A stretch of DNA of 64,000 nt from a candidate division Hyd24-12 bacterium UBA6080 (GCA_002436025.1 DIXM01000002.1:124001-188000), one strand, 5' to 3'; positions 17,545 through 25,421 are shown, counted from the stretch's first letter. Numbers and translations are program-made. The notes: a model not told the origin generated them from the sequence alone.

Positions 17545-18978
17545 GTGCTCCTTAACTCCGTTCAATTTGCCGCATTTCTTCCAGTGGTGTTCATCCTCTA
17601 CTGGTCCCTGCAGAGGGCAGGGCGGCAGGCTCAGAACTTCTTTCTGCTCGCCGCGAGCTATGTGTTTTATGTGTTCTGGGACTGGCGTTTTGCTGCGCTG
17701 CTTGTTGTAAGTACCCTGGTGGACTTTCTTGTGGGAAGGCAGCTTGGTGTTGAACGTGTTGAGTCGAGAAGAAAGCTGCTGCTTTGGATCAGTCTTTCTG
17801 TAAACCTGCTTCTGCTGGGGTTTTTCAAGTACTTCAATTTCTTCGTGGAGTCATTCGTCGGGTTGATCGGCCTGTTCGGGCTTCATGCAAGTGCCCGTAC
17901 GCTCGGTATCATCATGCCGGTGGGGATAAGCTTCTACACCTTCAAGAAGCTTTCGTATTCGATCGATGCTTACAAGAGGTACATCGAACCAACTTCGGAT
18001 GCTGTTGCATTCTTCTCGTTCGTGGCGTTCTTCCCCCAGATACTCGCGGGGCCGATTGACCGGGGAAGCACGCTTCTTCCACAGTTCCTTCAGAAGAGGG
18101 AGTTTTCCGATGCTCTGGCAAGAGACGGTCTGAGGCAGATCCTTACGGGATTTCTGAAGAAGATGGTTCTGGCCGACAATCTGCTGCCCCTGGTGAACGA
18201 GCTGTTCTCGAATCACGCTTCGTACGACGGTCTGAGCCTTGTCATCGGTGTGTTCTTCGCAGCGATGCAGTTGTACTGCGATTTCTCGGGCTATTCGGAT
18301 ATCGCCATCGGGGTCGGCAAGCTGCTTGGGTTCAAACTGATGACCAACTTCGCCTTCCCCTTCTTTTCCCGTGACATCGCCGAGTTCTGGAGAAGGTGGC
18401 ACATATCCCTGTCGTCCTGGCTTCGAGACTACCTTTACGTTCCCCTGTGCGGTACCCGTCCTTCCCGTCGAAGAAGGGCGTTCCTGATCGTGCTGACCTT
18501 CACTCTCTGCGGGCTCTGGCATGAGGCGGCATGGACGTATGTCTTCTGGGGCTTCCTGCACGGGTTGTACTTCCTTCCCATGACGCTGAAGAAGAAGCAC
18601 CCACGGTTCATCGGTGTTGCGGGGAAGGAGAGGTTCTTCCCTTCCTTCAGGGAAGTGCGAGCCATGGCTTATACTTTCTTCATAACATCTGTGGCGTGGG
18701 TTTTCTTCATGGCCGAGTCGTTCAGCCAGGCTTTCGGGCTACTGGGCAGGGCAGTCAGCAGGCCCTTCGCCGGGCTGGGGTATTCCTCTTACGTTCCCCT
18801 TCTTCTGGGGTGTTTCCTGCTGCTTTGCCTTGAATGGATACAGAGGCGCAGGGAGTTCTTCCTGCAGATCGCCGACCTGCCCGTTGTGCTGCGCTGGACA
18901 ATCTACAACGTTGCTATCCTTGTGATACTCGTGTTTGGAGCTTTCGGAAGCAACGAGTTTATCTACACTCAGTTCTGA
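17545..18978 (+). CDS. MBOAT O-acyltransferase, AlgI-like
   Basis: This is a 477-residue polytopic membrane protein. The start is GTG at 17545 with AGGGAGA four bases upstream. Family marks are LAGPIDRGSTLLPQ, DFSGYSDIAIG, FWRRWHISLSSWLRDYLYVPL and CGLWHEAAWTYVFWGFLHG, the last holding the conserved MBOAT His. AlgI-type proteins carry acetyl groups across the inner membrane for polysaccharide O-acetylation, with an SGNH partner; one is present at 527-1606. The G/C-ending codons differ from the A+T-rich gene just before it. Part of this gene (18814-18890) occurs again as an isolated fragment at 24022-24100. Confidence 0.92.
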   Translation: MLLNSVQFAAFLPVVFILYWSLQRAGRQAQNFFLLAASYVFYVFWDWRFAALLVVSTLVDFLVGRQLGVERVESRRKLLLWISLSVNLLLLGFFKYFNFFVESFVGLIGLFGLHASARTLGIIMPVGISFYTFKKLSYSIDAYKRYIEPTSDAVAFFSFVAFFPQILAGPIDRGSTLLPQFLQKREFSDALARDGLRQILTGFLKKMVLADNLLPLVNELFSNHASYDGLSLVIGVFFAAMQLYCDFSGYSDIAIGVGKLLGFKLMTNFAFPFFSRDIAEFWRRWHISLSSWLRDYLYVPLCGTRPSRRRRAFLIVLTFTLCGLWHEAAWTYVFWGFLHGLYFLPMTLKKKHPRFIGVAGKERFFPSFREVRAMAYTFFITSVAWVFFMAESFSQAFGLLGRAVSRPFAGLGYSSYVPLLLGCFLLLCLEWIQRRREFFLQIADLPVVLRWTIYNVAILVILVFGAFGSNEFIYTQF

Positions 18979-19041
18979 TAAGAGCTGTTCCTGATGCGGT
19001 AGTTGACGGCTTCCTTTTCTTCCTTGAGTGCCTCCCTCCAC

Positions 19042-19773
19042 TCACCAAACCCTCCTCCCCGAAGCTGTGTACCCTGCAATCCTGAAGAAGAGCCAGATCC
19101 AGAGGGCGGATACTGTTAATCCTGCTGCGATGAAGAGTGGCCAGTTGTTCGGTTCAATGGCGGCCTTGGTCATCCAGAAGGAGGGGAGGGGGGAGAAGAG
19201 GTACTGGGAGGTTCCGCTGAGGAAGAAGGGGGCCTGAATGCCCATGAGGGAAAGGCCTCCGAGTTTCATGAGGGCGAGGCCCTCGACTTTGTTGTTTGCT
19301 ACTGCAACTACACCAATGCAGACAGCGACTGAAGCCGCCGAGGCGAGAAAAGCTATCGGGATTGCTCTTGTCATGCTGAGGTCGGATGATCTGAACAGTG
19401 TGAACATCGCTGCCGAGAGAACCACCGAGATCATTGCCGGTTGAAGAATCCTTCCTGTGAGGTAGCCTTTTATGCCCGGGGGGGATACCGCGAAGTAGAG
19501 GCTTACACGCTCATCCCGCTCCTCGAGCATTATCATGGATGCCGCCATGTTGAGAAGGTAGGGGATCAGAAGTAGAAGCATCAGGTCGAGCATTGTTCTG
19601 AACTGCGGGACCAATGCCGTGTGATCCAGTGTTTGGGCAAGCCAGCTGTCGAGGGCGGGGATCCCGTATCTGAATACGACCCCGATAAGTATGGGGGCCG
19701 GGATGAGCATGGCCAGAAGGGCGTCTCTTTTTATCAGTGTCAGACCGGCTTTTGCCACCTGGTGTGTTTTCAC
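19042..19773 (-). CDS. ABC-2 type transporter permease (second subunit)
   Basis: This is a 243-residue membrane protein with about six hydrophobic segments. I place the start at GTG 19773, which overlaps the upstream permease stop as GTGA and has TTGGAGG nine bases before it; the frame is open further upstream but that part is not protein-like. Short cytosolic motifs such as LIKRDALL and MLEERDERVSLYFAVSPPG resemble ABC-2 permeases whose second loop faces the ATPase. It probably pairs with the permease at 19770-20501. The substrate is unknown. Confidence 0.8.
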   Translation of the reverse strand: MKTHQVAKAGLTLIKRDALLAMLIPAPILIGVVFRYGIPALDSWLAQTLDHTALVPQFRTMLDLMLLLLIPYLLNMAASMIMLEERDERVSLYFAVSPPGIKGYLTGRILQPAMISVVLSAAMFTLFRSSDLSMTRAIPIAFLASAASVAVCIGVVAVANNKVEGLALMKLGGLSLMGIQAPFFLSGTSQYLFSPLPSFWMTKAAIEPNNWPLFIAAGLTVSALWIWLFFRIAGYTASGRRVW

Positions 19774-20501
19774 AGCTGCATGCCTCCAAGGTCCCTTACC
19801 ATCCCTTTGACTTTTCCTGCTGCAAGAGGCAGCAGGATGGCGGTCCATGCGGCTACGGTTATCAGGTGTTTTGCGCTTGGGGTTTCGGTTGCTCCGGTGC
19901 CCTCTCGCAATACCTGCAGCAGGGCGGTGCCGGGGTGGAGCTGCCAGATCGCCAGGCCCGGAAGATGCCAGAGGTTCATGTGATGCCCCAGGGCAATGAA
20001 GGGCGGGATCCAGAGTATCAGGCTTATGGGTGCGATGACCATGAAAAACCTGTTGAGGCTGCGCACCCGGACTGCGGCTGCCAGCCCCGCTGTGGAGAAG
20101 AGCACCGAGCCAGTGAAGAGCCCGGCCGCGAGGATTGCAGGGGAGATTGTGTCTGGAACCGCTGTGATTGCTATCGCAAGGCCCGCCAGAGTGGATATGA
20201 CAGCAAGTGAGAGAACCTTGGCCCAGAGATACTCACTTGTTGTGAAGGGGGAGACGAAGAGGAAATCAAGGGTGCGCTCGCTTTTTTCAAAAAGGACGAT
20301 GCCCCCCATGAAGAACATGCCCAGGGCGGCGGGGTCGCTGAATACTATCACTGCGGCTGCCACTGTTCGCCAGTTCTGGGGCACGGCAAGGAGTATGCCG
20401 GCGTAGACAACCGAGATTACCAGGTAAAGCAGGTAGAACCCGTAGCGGTACTGGAACTTGATGTCGTTGGACATTGCCGCGATGAAACGCCTTGTGTTCA
20501 T
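19770..20501 (-). CDS. ABC-2 type transporter permease (first subunit)
   Basis: This is a 243-residue protein with about six membrane segments. The region FEKSERTLDFLFVSPFTTSEYLWAKVLS (given in parts: EKSERTLDFLF, SPFTTSEYLWAK) is the hallmark cytosolic loop of ABC-2 export permeases that contacts the ATPase. Its ATG overlaps the ATPase stop by four bases (ATGA), and its own stop overlaps the next permease start. The TetR gene at the head of the operon suggests a drug or lipid exporter induced by a ligand. Confidence 0.85.
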   Translation of the reverse strand: MNTRRFIAAMSNDIKFQYRYGFYLLYLVISVVYAGILLAVPQNWRTVAAAVIVFSDPAALGMFFMGGIVLFEKSERTLDFLFVSPFTTSEYLWAKVLSLAVISTLAGLAIAITAVPDTISPAILAAGLFTGSVLFSTAGLAAAVRVRSLNRFFMVIAPISLILWIPPFIALGHHMNLWHLPGLAIWQLHPGTALLQVLREGTGATETPSAKHLITVAAWTAILLPLAAGKVKGMVRDLGGMQL

Positions 20502-21367
20502 CGCAGTGCCCTTCCGGTCACCTCAACGAACACATCCTCGAGCGTGGGTTCCCTGGAGTGGATCCTGGTCAGCCCGTTGTCTTCAATGGCTCTTCTGAGG
20601 GTGGTGTCTTCCGAGAGTTGAGTCATCGGGGTGGTGTTCTGCTGTTCCTTTTCTCCCTGCCGGTAGGTGTAGGTGACGGTGGAGGGGGTTTTGCCCCTTG
20701 TGAGGTTGTCCGGGGTGTCCAGTGCCTGGATCGTACCGTCAACGATGAAGGCCACCCTGTCGCAGAGTTCACCGGCGTCGTGCATGTTGTGGGTTGTAAG
20801 GATGATTGTTGTTCCCTTTTCCCTTTGTTGCTGGATGATGCCCTTCATCTGCCTTGCAGTGGAGGGGTCAAGCCCCGATGTGGGCTCGTCGAGGAAGAGC
20901 ATGCCCGGGCGGTGCATGAGTGCCCTTACGAAGTTGAGGCGGGTTTTCATGCCCTTGGAGAACTCGGACACCCTGCGGCTGCCGTCCCGCTGGAGCCCCA
21001 CCATTTCCAGAAGTGTCTCTCCGGGGATGAGGTCTTTGCCGTGGAGGGAGCCGAAGAAGGCAAGGTTCTCCATGGCGGTGAACTTGCCGTAGAGCCCGGG
21101 GAACTCGAAAACCACACCTATGCCTCTGTAGAAGTCGGCGGTGCGGTGCCTGACCTCGCAGCCGTTGACCCGCACCGCTCCGCGGTAGCCCGTGAGGACC
21201 CCGGTGAGGATCTTCTGGAGGGTGCTCTTGCCGGCGCCGGAGGGGCCAAGGAAGCCGAATATCTCGCCCCTTTTCACCTGAAAGCCCATGTGTTCGATGA
21301 GGGGATCTTTCTTTGAGTATGAGAAGAAAAGGTCTTCTATGGTTATTGTGCCCTTGTCAGTCTCCAC
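20498..21367 (-). CDS. ABC transporter ATP-binding protein
   Basis: This protein is about 289 residues. Walker A is GPSGAGKST, the signature is SEFSKGMKTRL (a weak LSGGQ, as in many ABC-2 exporters), Walker B is MLFLDEPTSGLD, and the H-loop is LTTHNM. After the ATPase comes a short tail with LTRIHSREPTLEDVFVEVTG, typical of DrrA/CcmA-type exporter ATPases. I chose GTG 21367 as the start because GGAGGAAG lies just before it; the frame extends to 21391. It overlaps the TetR gene by 11 bases and the first permease by four. Confidence 0.9.
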   Translation of the reverse strand: METDKGTITIEDLFFSYSKKDPLIEHMGFQVKRGEIFGFLGPSGAGKSTLQKILTGVLTGYRGAVRVNGCEVRHRTADFYRGIGVVFEFPGLYGKFTAMENLAFFGSLHGKDLIPGETLLEMVGLQRDGSRRVSEFSKGMKTRLNFVRALMHRPGMLFLDEPTSGLDPSTARQMKGIIQQQREKGTTIILTTHNMHDAGELCDRVAFIVDGTIQALDTPDNLTRGKTPSTVTYTYRQGEKEQQNTTPMTQLSEDTTLRRAIEDNGLTRIHSREPTLEDVFVEVTGRALR

Positions 21368-21965
21368 TGTCTTCCTCCTCCACTCCCGCAAGCACCAGGC
21401 CGCGGATAAGAAGCTGCATGGCGTCGTCGAAGTGTTCCTCCCCCACAGCCTCTCGGTGCATCATGGTCATGGCCAAAGCCCGAAGTGCAGTTGTCAGGAT
21501 TGGGGCATTTGCCTGTTGTTCCCTTACACGCAGGGCCTTGAGCAGTGCACGGGTTGTTTCATCATCGAGCGTGTGGTGCGAGGAAACTTGTTCTTGCGGC
21601 AGCCCCCGCAGCAGAAGGGCCATCTCTTCCGGGCGCATCAGTGTTGTAAGGAATGAATTTTTGACCTGGCTGAAAAGGTACCAGATCGCTTCGGTGAGTC
21701 CGTCCCTTCCCCTGAGTTCCCTCTCCTGCACTTTGTTGAAGAGGCCCTGAAAAAGCCTTTTCTGGTACTCTTCAAGGGTGTGGAAGAAGAGGGCTTCCTT
21801 GGAGGGGTGGAACCTGTAGAAAGACCCCTTCGAGATGCCTGCCCTTCGGGCAAGTTCGTCTACAGTGGTTTTCTTCACACCGTACCTGGCAAGGCAGCTC
21901 TCAGCCGCCCTGAGAAGCGCTTCACTTATCTCCCTGGTTTCAGCTTCGGTAAACGCCCGTGGCAT
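21357..21965 (-). CDS. TetR/AcrR family transcriptional regulator
   Basis: This is a 202-residue protein. The ATG at 21965 has a perfect AAGGAG five bases upstream, although the frame is open far beyond. The helix-turn-helix TVDELARRAGISKGSFYRFHPSKEAL (in parts: TVDELARRAGISKG, SFYRFHPSKEAL) spans about residues 33-58, as in TetR proteins. The C-terminal ligand domain is not recognisable. It is the first gene of an operon with an ABC ATPase and two permeases, so it most likely represses its own transcription and that of the exporter until it binds a ligand. The operator is not identified. Confidence 0.9.
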   Translation of the reverse strand: MPRAFTEAETREISEALLRAAESCLARYGVKKTTVDELARRAGISKGSFYRFHPSKEALFFHTLEEYQKRLFQGLFNKVQERELRGRDGLTEAIWYLFSQVKNSFLTTLMRPEEMALLLRGLPQEQVSSHHTLDDETTRALLKALRVREQQANAPILTTALRALAMTMMHREAVGEEHFDDAMQLLIRGLVLAGVEEEDSGD

Positions 21966-22135
21966 GGTGACTCCTTTTGTATGACCGAATATGCAGAACT
22001 GGTCATAGCGTATGCAAGTGTTGTCTTCCCCTTCCCAAATGGAATTGCTTGGCTGTCGACTTCTTCTGGAAGGATATTGGGATGAAGGAGAGCATCTGCT
22101 CCCCGGACATGAAGCTAGCCTGTGGCTCTTCAGAG

Positions 22136-22930
22136 CTAATCCGGCAGTTCTGCAATCAGCAGATCCTGCACTGTCTTTGCGGCCAGTAACGGGTTGTATT
22201 CGCTGTCCGCCGGGATCAACAGCCGAATGTCTTCGAGAAAGGAGGGATGCGTCAGTTTTGCCGACAGGTTGGCCTCGAACTGAGCGCGGGAGATGGAAAG
22301 CCCTGAGTGTTTCTTGTACTGAAGAAAGCACTCCACGACGCGCTGTGGTTCCAACCCGGCGGTCTGAAGCCCCAGCCAGAGATCAAAGAGATCCCGGCCT
22401 TTCCTGCGTTGATAGAGCGCACGGAGCTTGGTGCCCAAAAGCTCTTCAAGATGATAAGTTGTTACATCAGCAGTTCCGGTGAACCACGGGTTTACAACGG
22501 CGAAAGGGATTGCTCGTAGACCATATACCGCAAAGTGTTCTCTGGTATTGATCTCTATCTTCAGCCGTCTGGTGGAGACAGGAGAGAAGGAAGTGTCAAA
22601 GCTGTAATGGATAGTGAAGCGTTCCCTGGTCCCTTTCTACGCGGGTTTTCCAAGCCACGGATCCAGGTTTTTACGGATGGCATTGATCGATTCACCAATT
22701 GGCCCTGGCTCTTTCTGAACAAGATCAATGTCTTCCGAGTAACGATTCGCTTCTCTGAAGTACAGTTTATGAAGTGCAGTACCACCACGGAAAGCAGTCT
22801 GCTCAGCCACTATCCTGTTACTGAAAATTTCAACGAGTACCCGGGAGATGACAAGATCCTGTTCCACCTGCTCGTTGGAAGGCCACGGGGCGATTGTCCG
22901 CCATGCCGTGATGTTTGCCCGCGGGATCAT
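22136..22930 (-). pseudogene. abiEii: AbiEii-type toxin (nucleotidyltransferase), cut by an in-frame TAG
   Basis: The reading frame from ATG 22930 to the stop at 22136 would code for 264 residues and has one internal stop, TAG at 22637-22639 (codon 98). Both sides match the AbiEii/AbiGii family. Before it are GGTALHKLY (49-57) and SEDIDL (65-70), the nucleotidyltransferase site. After it are RLKIEINTREHFAVYGLR, LEELLGTKLRALYQRR and KGRDLFDLW. No frameshift is needed to join them. The ATG overlaps the antitoxin stop (ATGA). Known AbiE toxins bind GTP and block growth; this copy is probably dead unless the TAG is read through or is a sequencing error. Confidence 0.8.
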
Positions 22931-23718
22931 GTTTCCAGCTCCAGGTCGACATTGGGAAGAATGTGCCACCGTCCGTCGACATCAACTTCGGCTAATTCTT
23001 CGGGAACCAGGGGAATTGCTCTGGGATGCCGGTTGGACAGCCACAGATGCAAAGGTGAAGCCAGGTCTGCATAACCAACCTGATCAAGAAGGTACCCAAG
23101 GCGTTGAACATCAGTGGTGTTAACAATGGGCGCCAAAGCGACCAGCGCTCTTTTTTCCATTCTGTCTGCCAGTTCAGAAAGTACGGTGGCAACATTTCCC
23201 AGGTTTCCAGCAGCGGCCGGATAACGCACCAGATCGAATGCGGTGGTCTCCGGGGTGGCGACCCGCAAGGTTCCTGTCTCTGTCTGCTTGGGAACCACAG
23301 GAAAGTGCTCGATGGATCTGTTCATGTAGAACCGAAGTGCAACCCTGCCTGCACGCATCTCCCTGATCGGCTTGCGGGTAATCACCTGAAAAACCATTGG
23401 TTGCTGGTGAGTCGCTCCGTGAACGGCTGCAGCACTGAGCAATCCGACGTAGTAGGGCTGTTCGAGAAAACGCATCAGGTCATCGATGAACCAGTTTGCC
23501 GGTGGCGATCCAACAGACCTGTACTCCGGAGGGACTATGACGTAAAACCCGCGGTGGGGAGAAACGATAAGTTTTTGCTGCTTCAACCGCCGAAGTGCGT
23601 TCTGCACTCCCAAAAAAGAACGGCCAGTATCAGACTCCACCTGGGAGCGGGTAAATGAGTAGCGTCCCGTGGACTGGAGGTGATAAACCCACTGAGCCAT
23701 TGCCATCGGTTGTTCCAT
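22927..23718 (-). CDS. abiEi: AbiEi-type antitoxin/transcriptional regulator
   Basis: This protein is about 263 residues. ATG 23718 has GGAGGAG eight bases upstream. ATGs at 23742 and 23757 lie further up, the latter upstream of the predicted transcript start, and have no ribosome site. The N-terminal winged helix (about residues 12-60, with TRSQVESDTGRSFLGVQNALRRL in parts) is the DNA-binding part. The C-terminal region contains LRVATPETTAFDLVRYP, a hallmark of the AbiEi antitoxin domain. AbiEi proteins neutralise the toxin and repress their own promoter through inverted repeats; such a repeat is at 23749-23789. The antitoxin looks intact although its toxin partner is interrupted. Confidence 0.85.
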   Translation of the reverse strand: MEQPMAMAQWVYHLQSTGRYSFTRSQVESDTGRSFLGVQNALRRLKQQKLIVSPHRGFYVIVPPEYRSVGSPPANWFIDDLMRFLEQPYYVGLLSAAAVHGATHQQPMVFQVITRKPIREMRAGRVALRFYMNRSIEHFPVVPKQTETGTLRVATPETTAFDLVRYPAAAGNLGNVATVLSELADRMEKRALVALAPIVNTTDVQRLGYLLDQVGYADLASPLHLWLSNRHPRAIPLVPEELAEVDVDGRWHILPNVDLELET

Positions 23719-23748
23719 AGTGACTGCTCCTCCGTGATTCATGCATTC

Positions 23749-23789
23749 CACTTGCATATACTAGCACATTGTGATGGCATACGCAAGTG
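23749..23789 (-). promoter_or_regulatory. promoter with 11-bp inverted repeat, probable AbiEi operator
   Basis: On the minus strand TTGCGT (23786-23781) and TAGTAT (23763-23758) form -35 and -10 boxes with a 17-base spacer. Around them is an inverted repeat: CACTTGCATAT at 23749-23759 and ATACGCAAGTG at 23779-23789 match at ten of eleven positions, 19 bases apart. The left arm overlaps the -10 and the right arm overlaps the -35, so a bound dimer would block RNA polymerase. This matches the known way AbiEi represses its own operon. Confidence 0.6.
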
Positions 23790-24098
23790 ACACGCATTGT
23801 CGCCGCAATCATTACGGGAACGGTTGAGCGACGCCAAAGCACTCCCGGCAAGGTCATTGATGATGCCATGGGGGCTTTCTCCGGTGTGATGGGGGAATGG
23901 CTGCGGCTTCTGGGGTGAGTTTCCTCGATGATCGGCTGAAGGACATCTATACTGAGGTGCTTGTCCGGCGGAAAACCACTCTGGGGTTGTGACAGGGAAC
24001 ACATCTGATGCCGACCCCCTCTTCCTGGCTGCTTTGTCTTGAATGGATACAGAGGCGCAGGGAGTTCTTACCAGAGATCGCCGACCTGCTCGTTTTTG
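23790..24098. other. gene-free scar with displaced fragments
   Basis: These 309 bases lie between the antitoxin promoter and the hypothetical gene at 24099. No intact gene is present. The plus strand has a short open stretch ending DDRLKDIYTEVLVRRKTT (about 23920-23985), which looks like the tail of a lost protein and is partly repeated at 24736-24787. The right end carries a displaced piece of the acyltransferase gene. I see it as a junction left by past insertions and deletions. Confidence 0.4.
23941..23993 (+). repeat. 53-bp degenerate direct repeat, copy 1
   Basis: This stretch matches 24736-24787 in the same orientation. The core GCTTGTCCGGCGGAAAACCA (starting at 23959) differs from the other copy at one position, and the flanks are about two-thirds identical with one indel. 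Both copies read as RRKTT in one plus-strand frame. They bracket the hypothetical gene at 24099-24644, which may have been inserted or duplicated with its surroundings. Confidence 0.6.
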
Positions 24099-24100
24099 CT
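24022..24100 (+). repeat. displaced partial copy of the MBOAT acyltransferase gene
   Basis: About 78 bases match 18814-18890 inside the acyltransferase gene, same orientation. A 29-base stretch beginning GAATGGATACAGAGGCGCAG is identical, and the flanks differ at scattered positions plus one indel. The copy keeps no reading frame of use and ends exactly at the stop codon of the minus-strand gene 24099-24644. It is evidence of a past duplication or a decayed second acyltransferase gene. Confidence 0.8.
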
Positions 24101-24644
24101 ACCGGGCCAGGAAGAAGTAGAGAGAGTTAACCGTTGTGCCCTCTGCAGGTGTGACTTTTCCATTCACGGAGATCAGGGATTCGGGTCTCCTGCGGCCGGT
24201 CCGGGCAACAGCTATTGTGGCTTTTTCAAAACGCACGCCGTCACTGCGGCCGCTTGAGCAGTTCACTTTCGTGGGTGATATGAACCCATCGGGAAGTGAT
24301 TTGTTCCCTGCAAGCATCTGTTCTCTGAATTTCTGTCTGTCTTCCCCGGTTGCAGCTTTGGAGCCCGTGCGAAGCTCTCCGCAGAAACAGCTCTGGCCGT
24401 CAACTCGAACATCCAGATCGAATGTAAGACCGAATGCGTGCTCCACTCCAACCCAGGCGATGTCGTATTTGAGCCACAGCCTGTAGTTGCCTCCGTCAGC
24501 CGGAGCTGCCTGCAGGGAGAACTCTTCTGCGGGTTTGGCTTCTGTTCCTGCAACCTGACCCTTGGGTTTCACCATCAGATAGATTACGAACGCAATGAAG
24601 AAAACACCGGCAATGATGGCCATGGTGATTATCCCGGAACCCAT
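24099..24644 (-). CDS. hypothetical membrane-anchored protein
   Basis: This is a 181-residue protein of unknown family. The ATG at 24644 has GGAGG six bases upstream. Residues 5-24 form a membrane anchor followed by VKPKGQ, so the rest is likely periplasmic or on the cytosolic face. The body contains YDIAWVGVEHAFGLTFDLDVRV and two nearby Cys (SCFCGEL), then basic and polar segments. The gene lies alone in the scarred accessory region between two AbiE loci and between two copies of a short repeat. Its last codons overlap the displaced acyltransferase fragment. Confidence 0.6.
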   Translation of the reverse strand: MGSGIITMAIIAGVFFIAFVIYLMVKPKGQVAGTEAKPAEEFSLQAAPADGGNYRLWLKYDIAWVGVEHAFGLTFDLDVRVDGQSCFCGELRTGSKAATGEDRQKFREQMLAGNKSLPDGFISPTKVNCSSGRSDGVRFEKATIAVARTGRRRPESLISVNGKVTPAEGTTVNSLYFFLAR

Positions 24645-24735
24645 TTCATACCTCCGGACGCATATTGCCAGCAGCAGTTTTCAGGCCTTTTGCTCGTTCC
24701 CATTATAAAACAACAGCGGATGAAGGGCAGGCGCC

Positions 24736-24787
24736 GGGCATCTTTGGGGACCTGCTTGCCCGGCGGAAAACCACCCCGGGTTGTGAC
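24736..24787 (+). repeat. 52-bp degenerate direct repeat, copy 2
   Basis: This is the partner of 23941-23993. The core GCTTGCCCGGCGGAAAACCA starts at 24754. Unlike copy 1, its plus-strand frame stays open past the repeat. The spacing of about 795 bases brackets the hypothetical gene at 24099-24644. Confidence 0.6.
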
Positions 24788-24929
24788 CGTTCGCTGCTGC
24801 CTCGCTTAGATTGCTACAAGACAATGATATTGGTTCGCTTTTCCTGTTAGAGTCAATGCATTGACCTTAACTTCATGCAGTTCGCCGGGTTTGGCGGGTA
24901 TCCCCGGGGGCTTCCCGAGGCAATACTGG

Positions 24930-25337
24930 CTAACCCCTCTTTCTTTGTATGGGAGACATCATCGAAAAGGTTCGCCTTCGTGACCGCCATGCTTCCATGG
25001 CATATGCGATGTGCAGGAGCTGTCTGGATGCGGTGCGCGCTGCGCTCTTGAACCAGTCCAGATAATCGGGCAGGTATTCGGAGTGAAAGTGGGGCAGGTT
25101 GAGAAGGTCGAAGGGTTTTCCATGTTCTGTCCCCGGGCGATCGACCGTATCTGTCACAAATACAACCATCTTTGTTACAAAGTTTGTAACGTTGCATAGG
25201 GTAGTGCGGGTCTTGCAGGGATACCCGTTCTTTGTTCGGTGTGTCAAGTAGTTGTATGGAATGATCTTACCAGTTGTCTTCACCTTGGCTTTCACTTCGG
25301 CGAGATCAACCCGGAATTGCCGTTGACGGATTCTCAT
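24930..25337 (-). CDS. uncertain small protein, divergent from second AbiE locus
   Basis: A frame of 135 residues runs from ATG 25337, which has AAGGA five bases upstream, to 24930. Codons look protein-like (many C/G-ending) and segments such as FRVDLAEVKAKVKTTGKI and LPDYLDWFKSAAR read like real protein, but no family was recognised. It would be transcribed away from the second AbiE operon, sharing the palindromes at 25355-25402. It may be a truncated transposase or integrase-like remnant, or not a gene at all. Confidence 0.3.
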   Translation of the reverse strand: MRIRQRQFRVDLAEVKAKVKTTGKIIPYNYLTHRTKNGYPCKTRTTLCNVTNFVTKMVVFVTDTVDRPGTEHGKPFDLLNLPHFHSEYLPDYLDWFKSAARTASRQLLHIAYAMEAWRSRRRTFSMMSPIQRKRG

Positions 25338-25354
25338 ACTCATCCTTGCGTGAT

Positions 25355-25421
25355 ACTTCCACAGAATGGAAGTTTCTTGCACAGTTTGCGGTTGCTCGCA
25401 AATGTTTGCATAATACTTCCA
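25355..25421 (+). promoter_or_regulatory. palindromes and promoter before the second AbiE locus
   Basis: Three elements lie together: a perfect inverted repeat ACTTCCA-N5-TGGAAGT (25355-25373); a perfect inverted repeat TTTGCG-N6-CGCAAA (25385-25402); and ATACTTCCA occurring twice (25353-25361 and 25413-25421), 60 bases apart. A promoter TTGCGG (25386-25391), 17 bases, CATAAT (25409-25414) overlaps them and would start transcription just before the ribosome site GGGAGG at 25427-25432. This looks like an autoregulatory operator of the antitoxin. Confidence 0.5.

Noticed and set aside
20492..21316. 274-residue plus-strand open frame
   Set aside because: It is antisense to the ABC ATPase gene, which has Walker and signature motifs; its composition follows from GC-rich codons read backward, and it has no ribosome site.
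22637..22639. TAG as a reassigned sense codon
   Set aside because: TAG ends other intact genes in the window (for example at 34716-34718), so a general reassignment is not supported.
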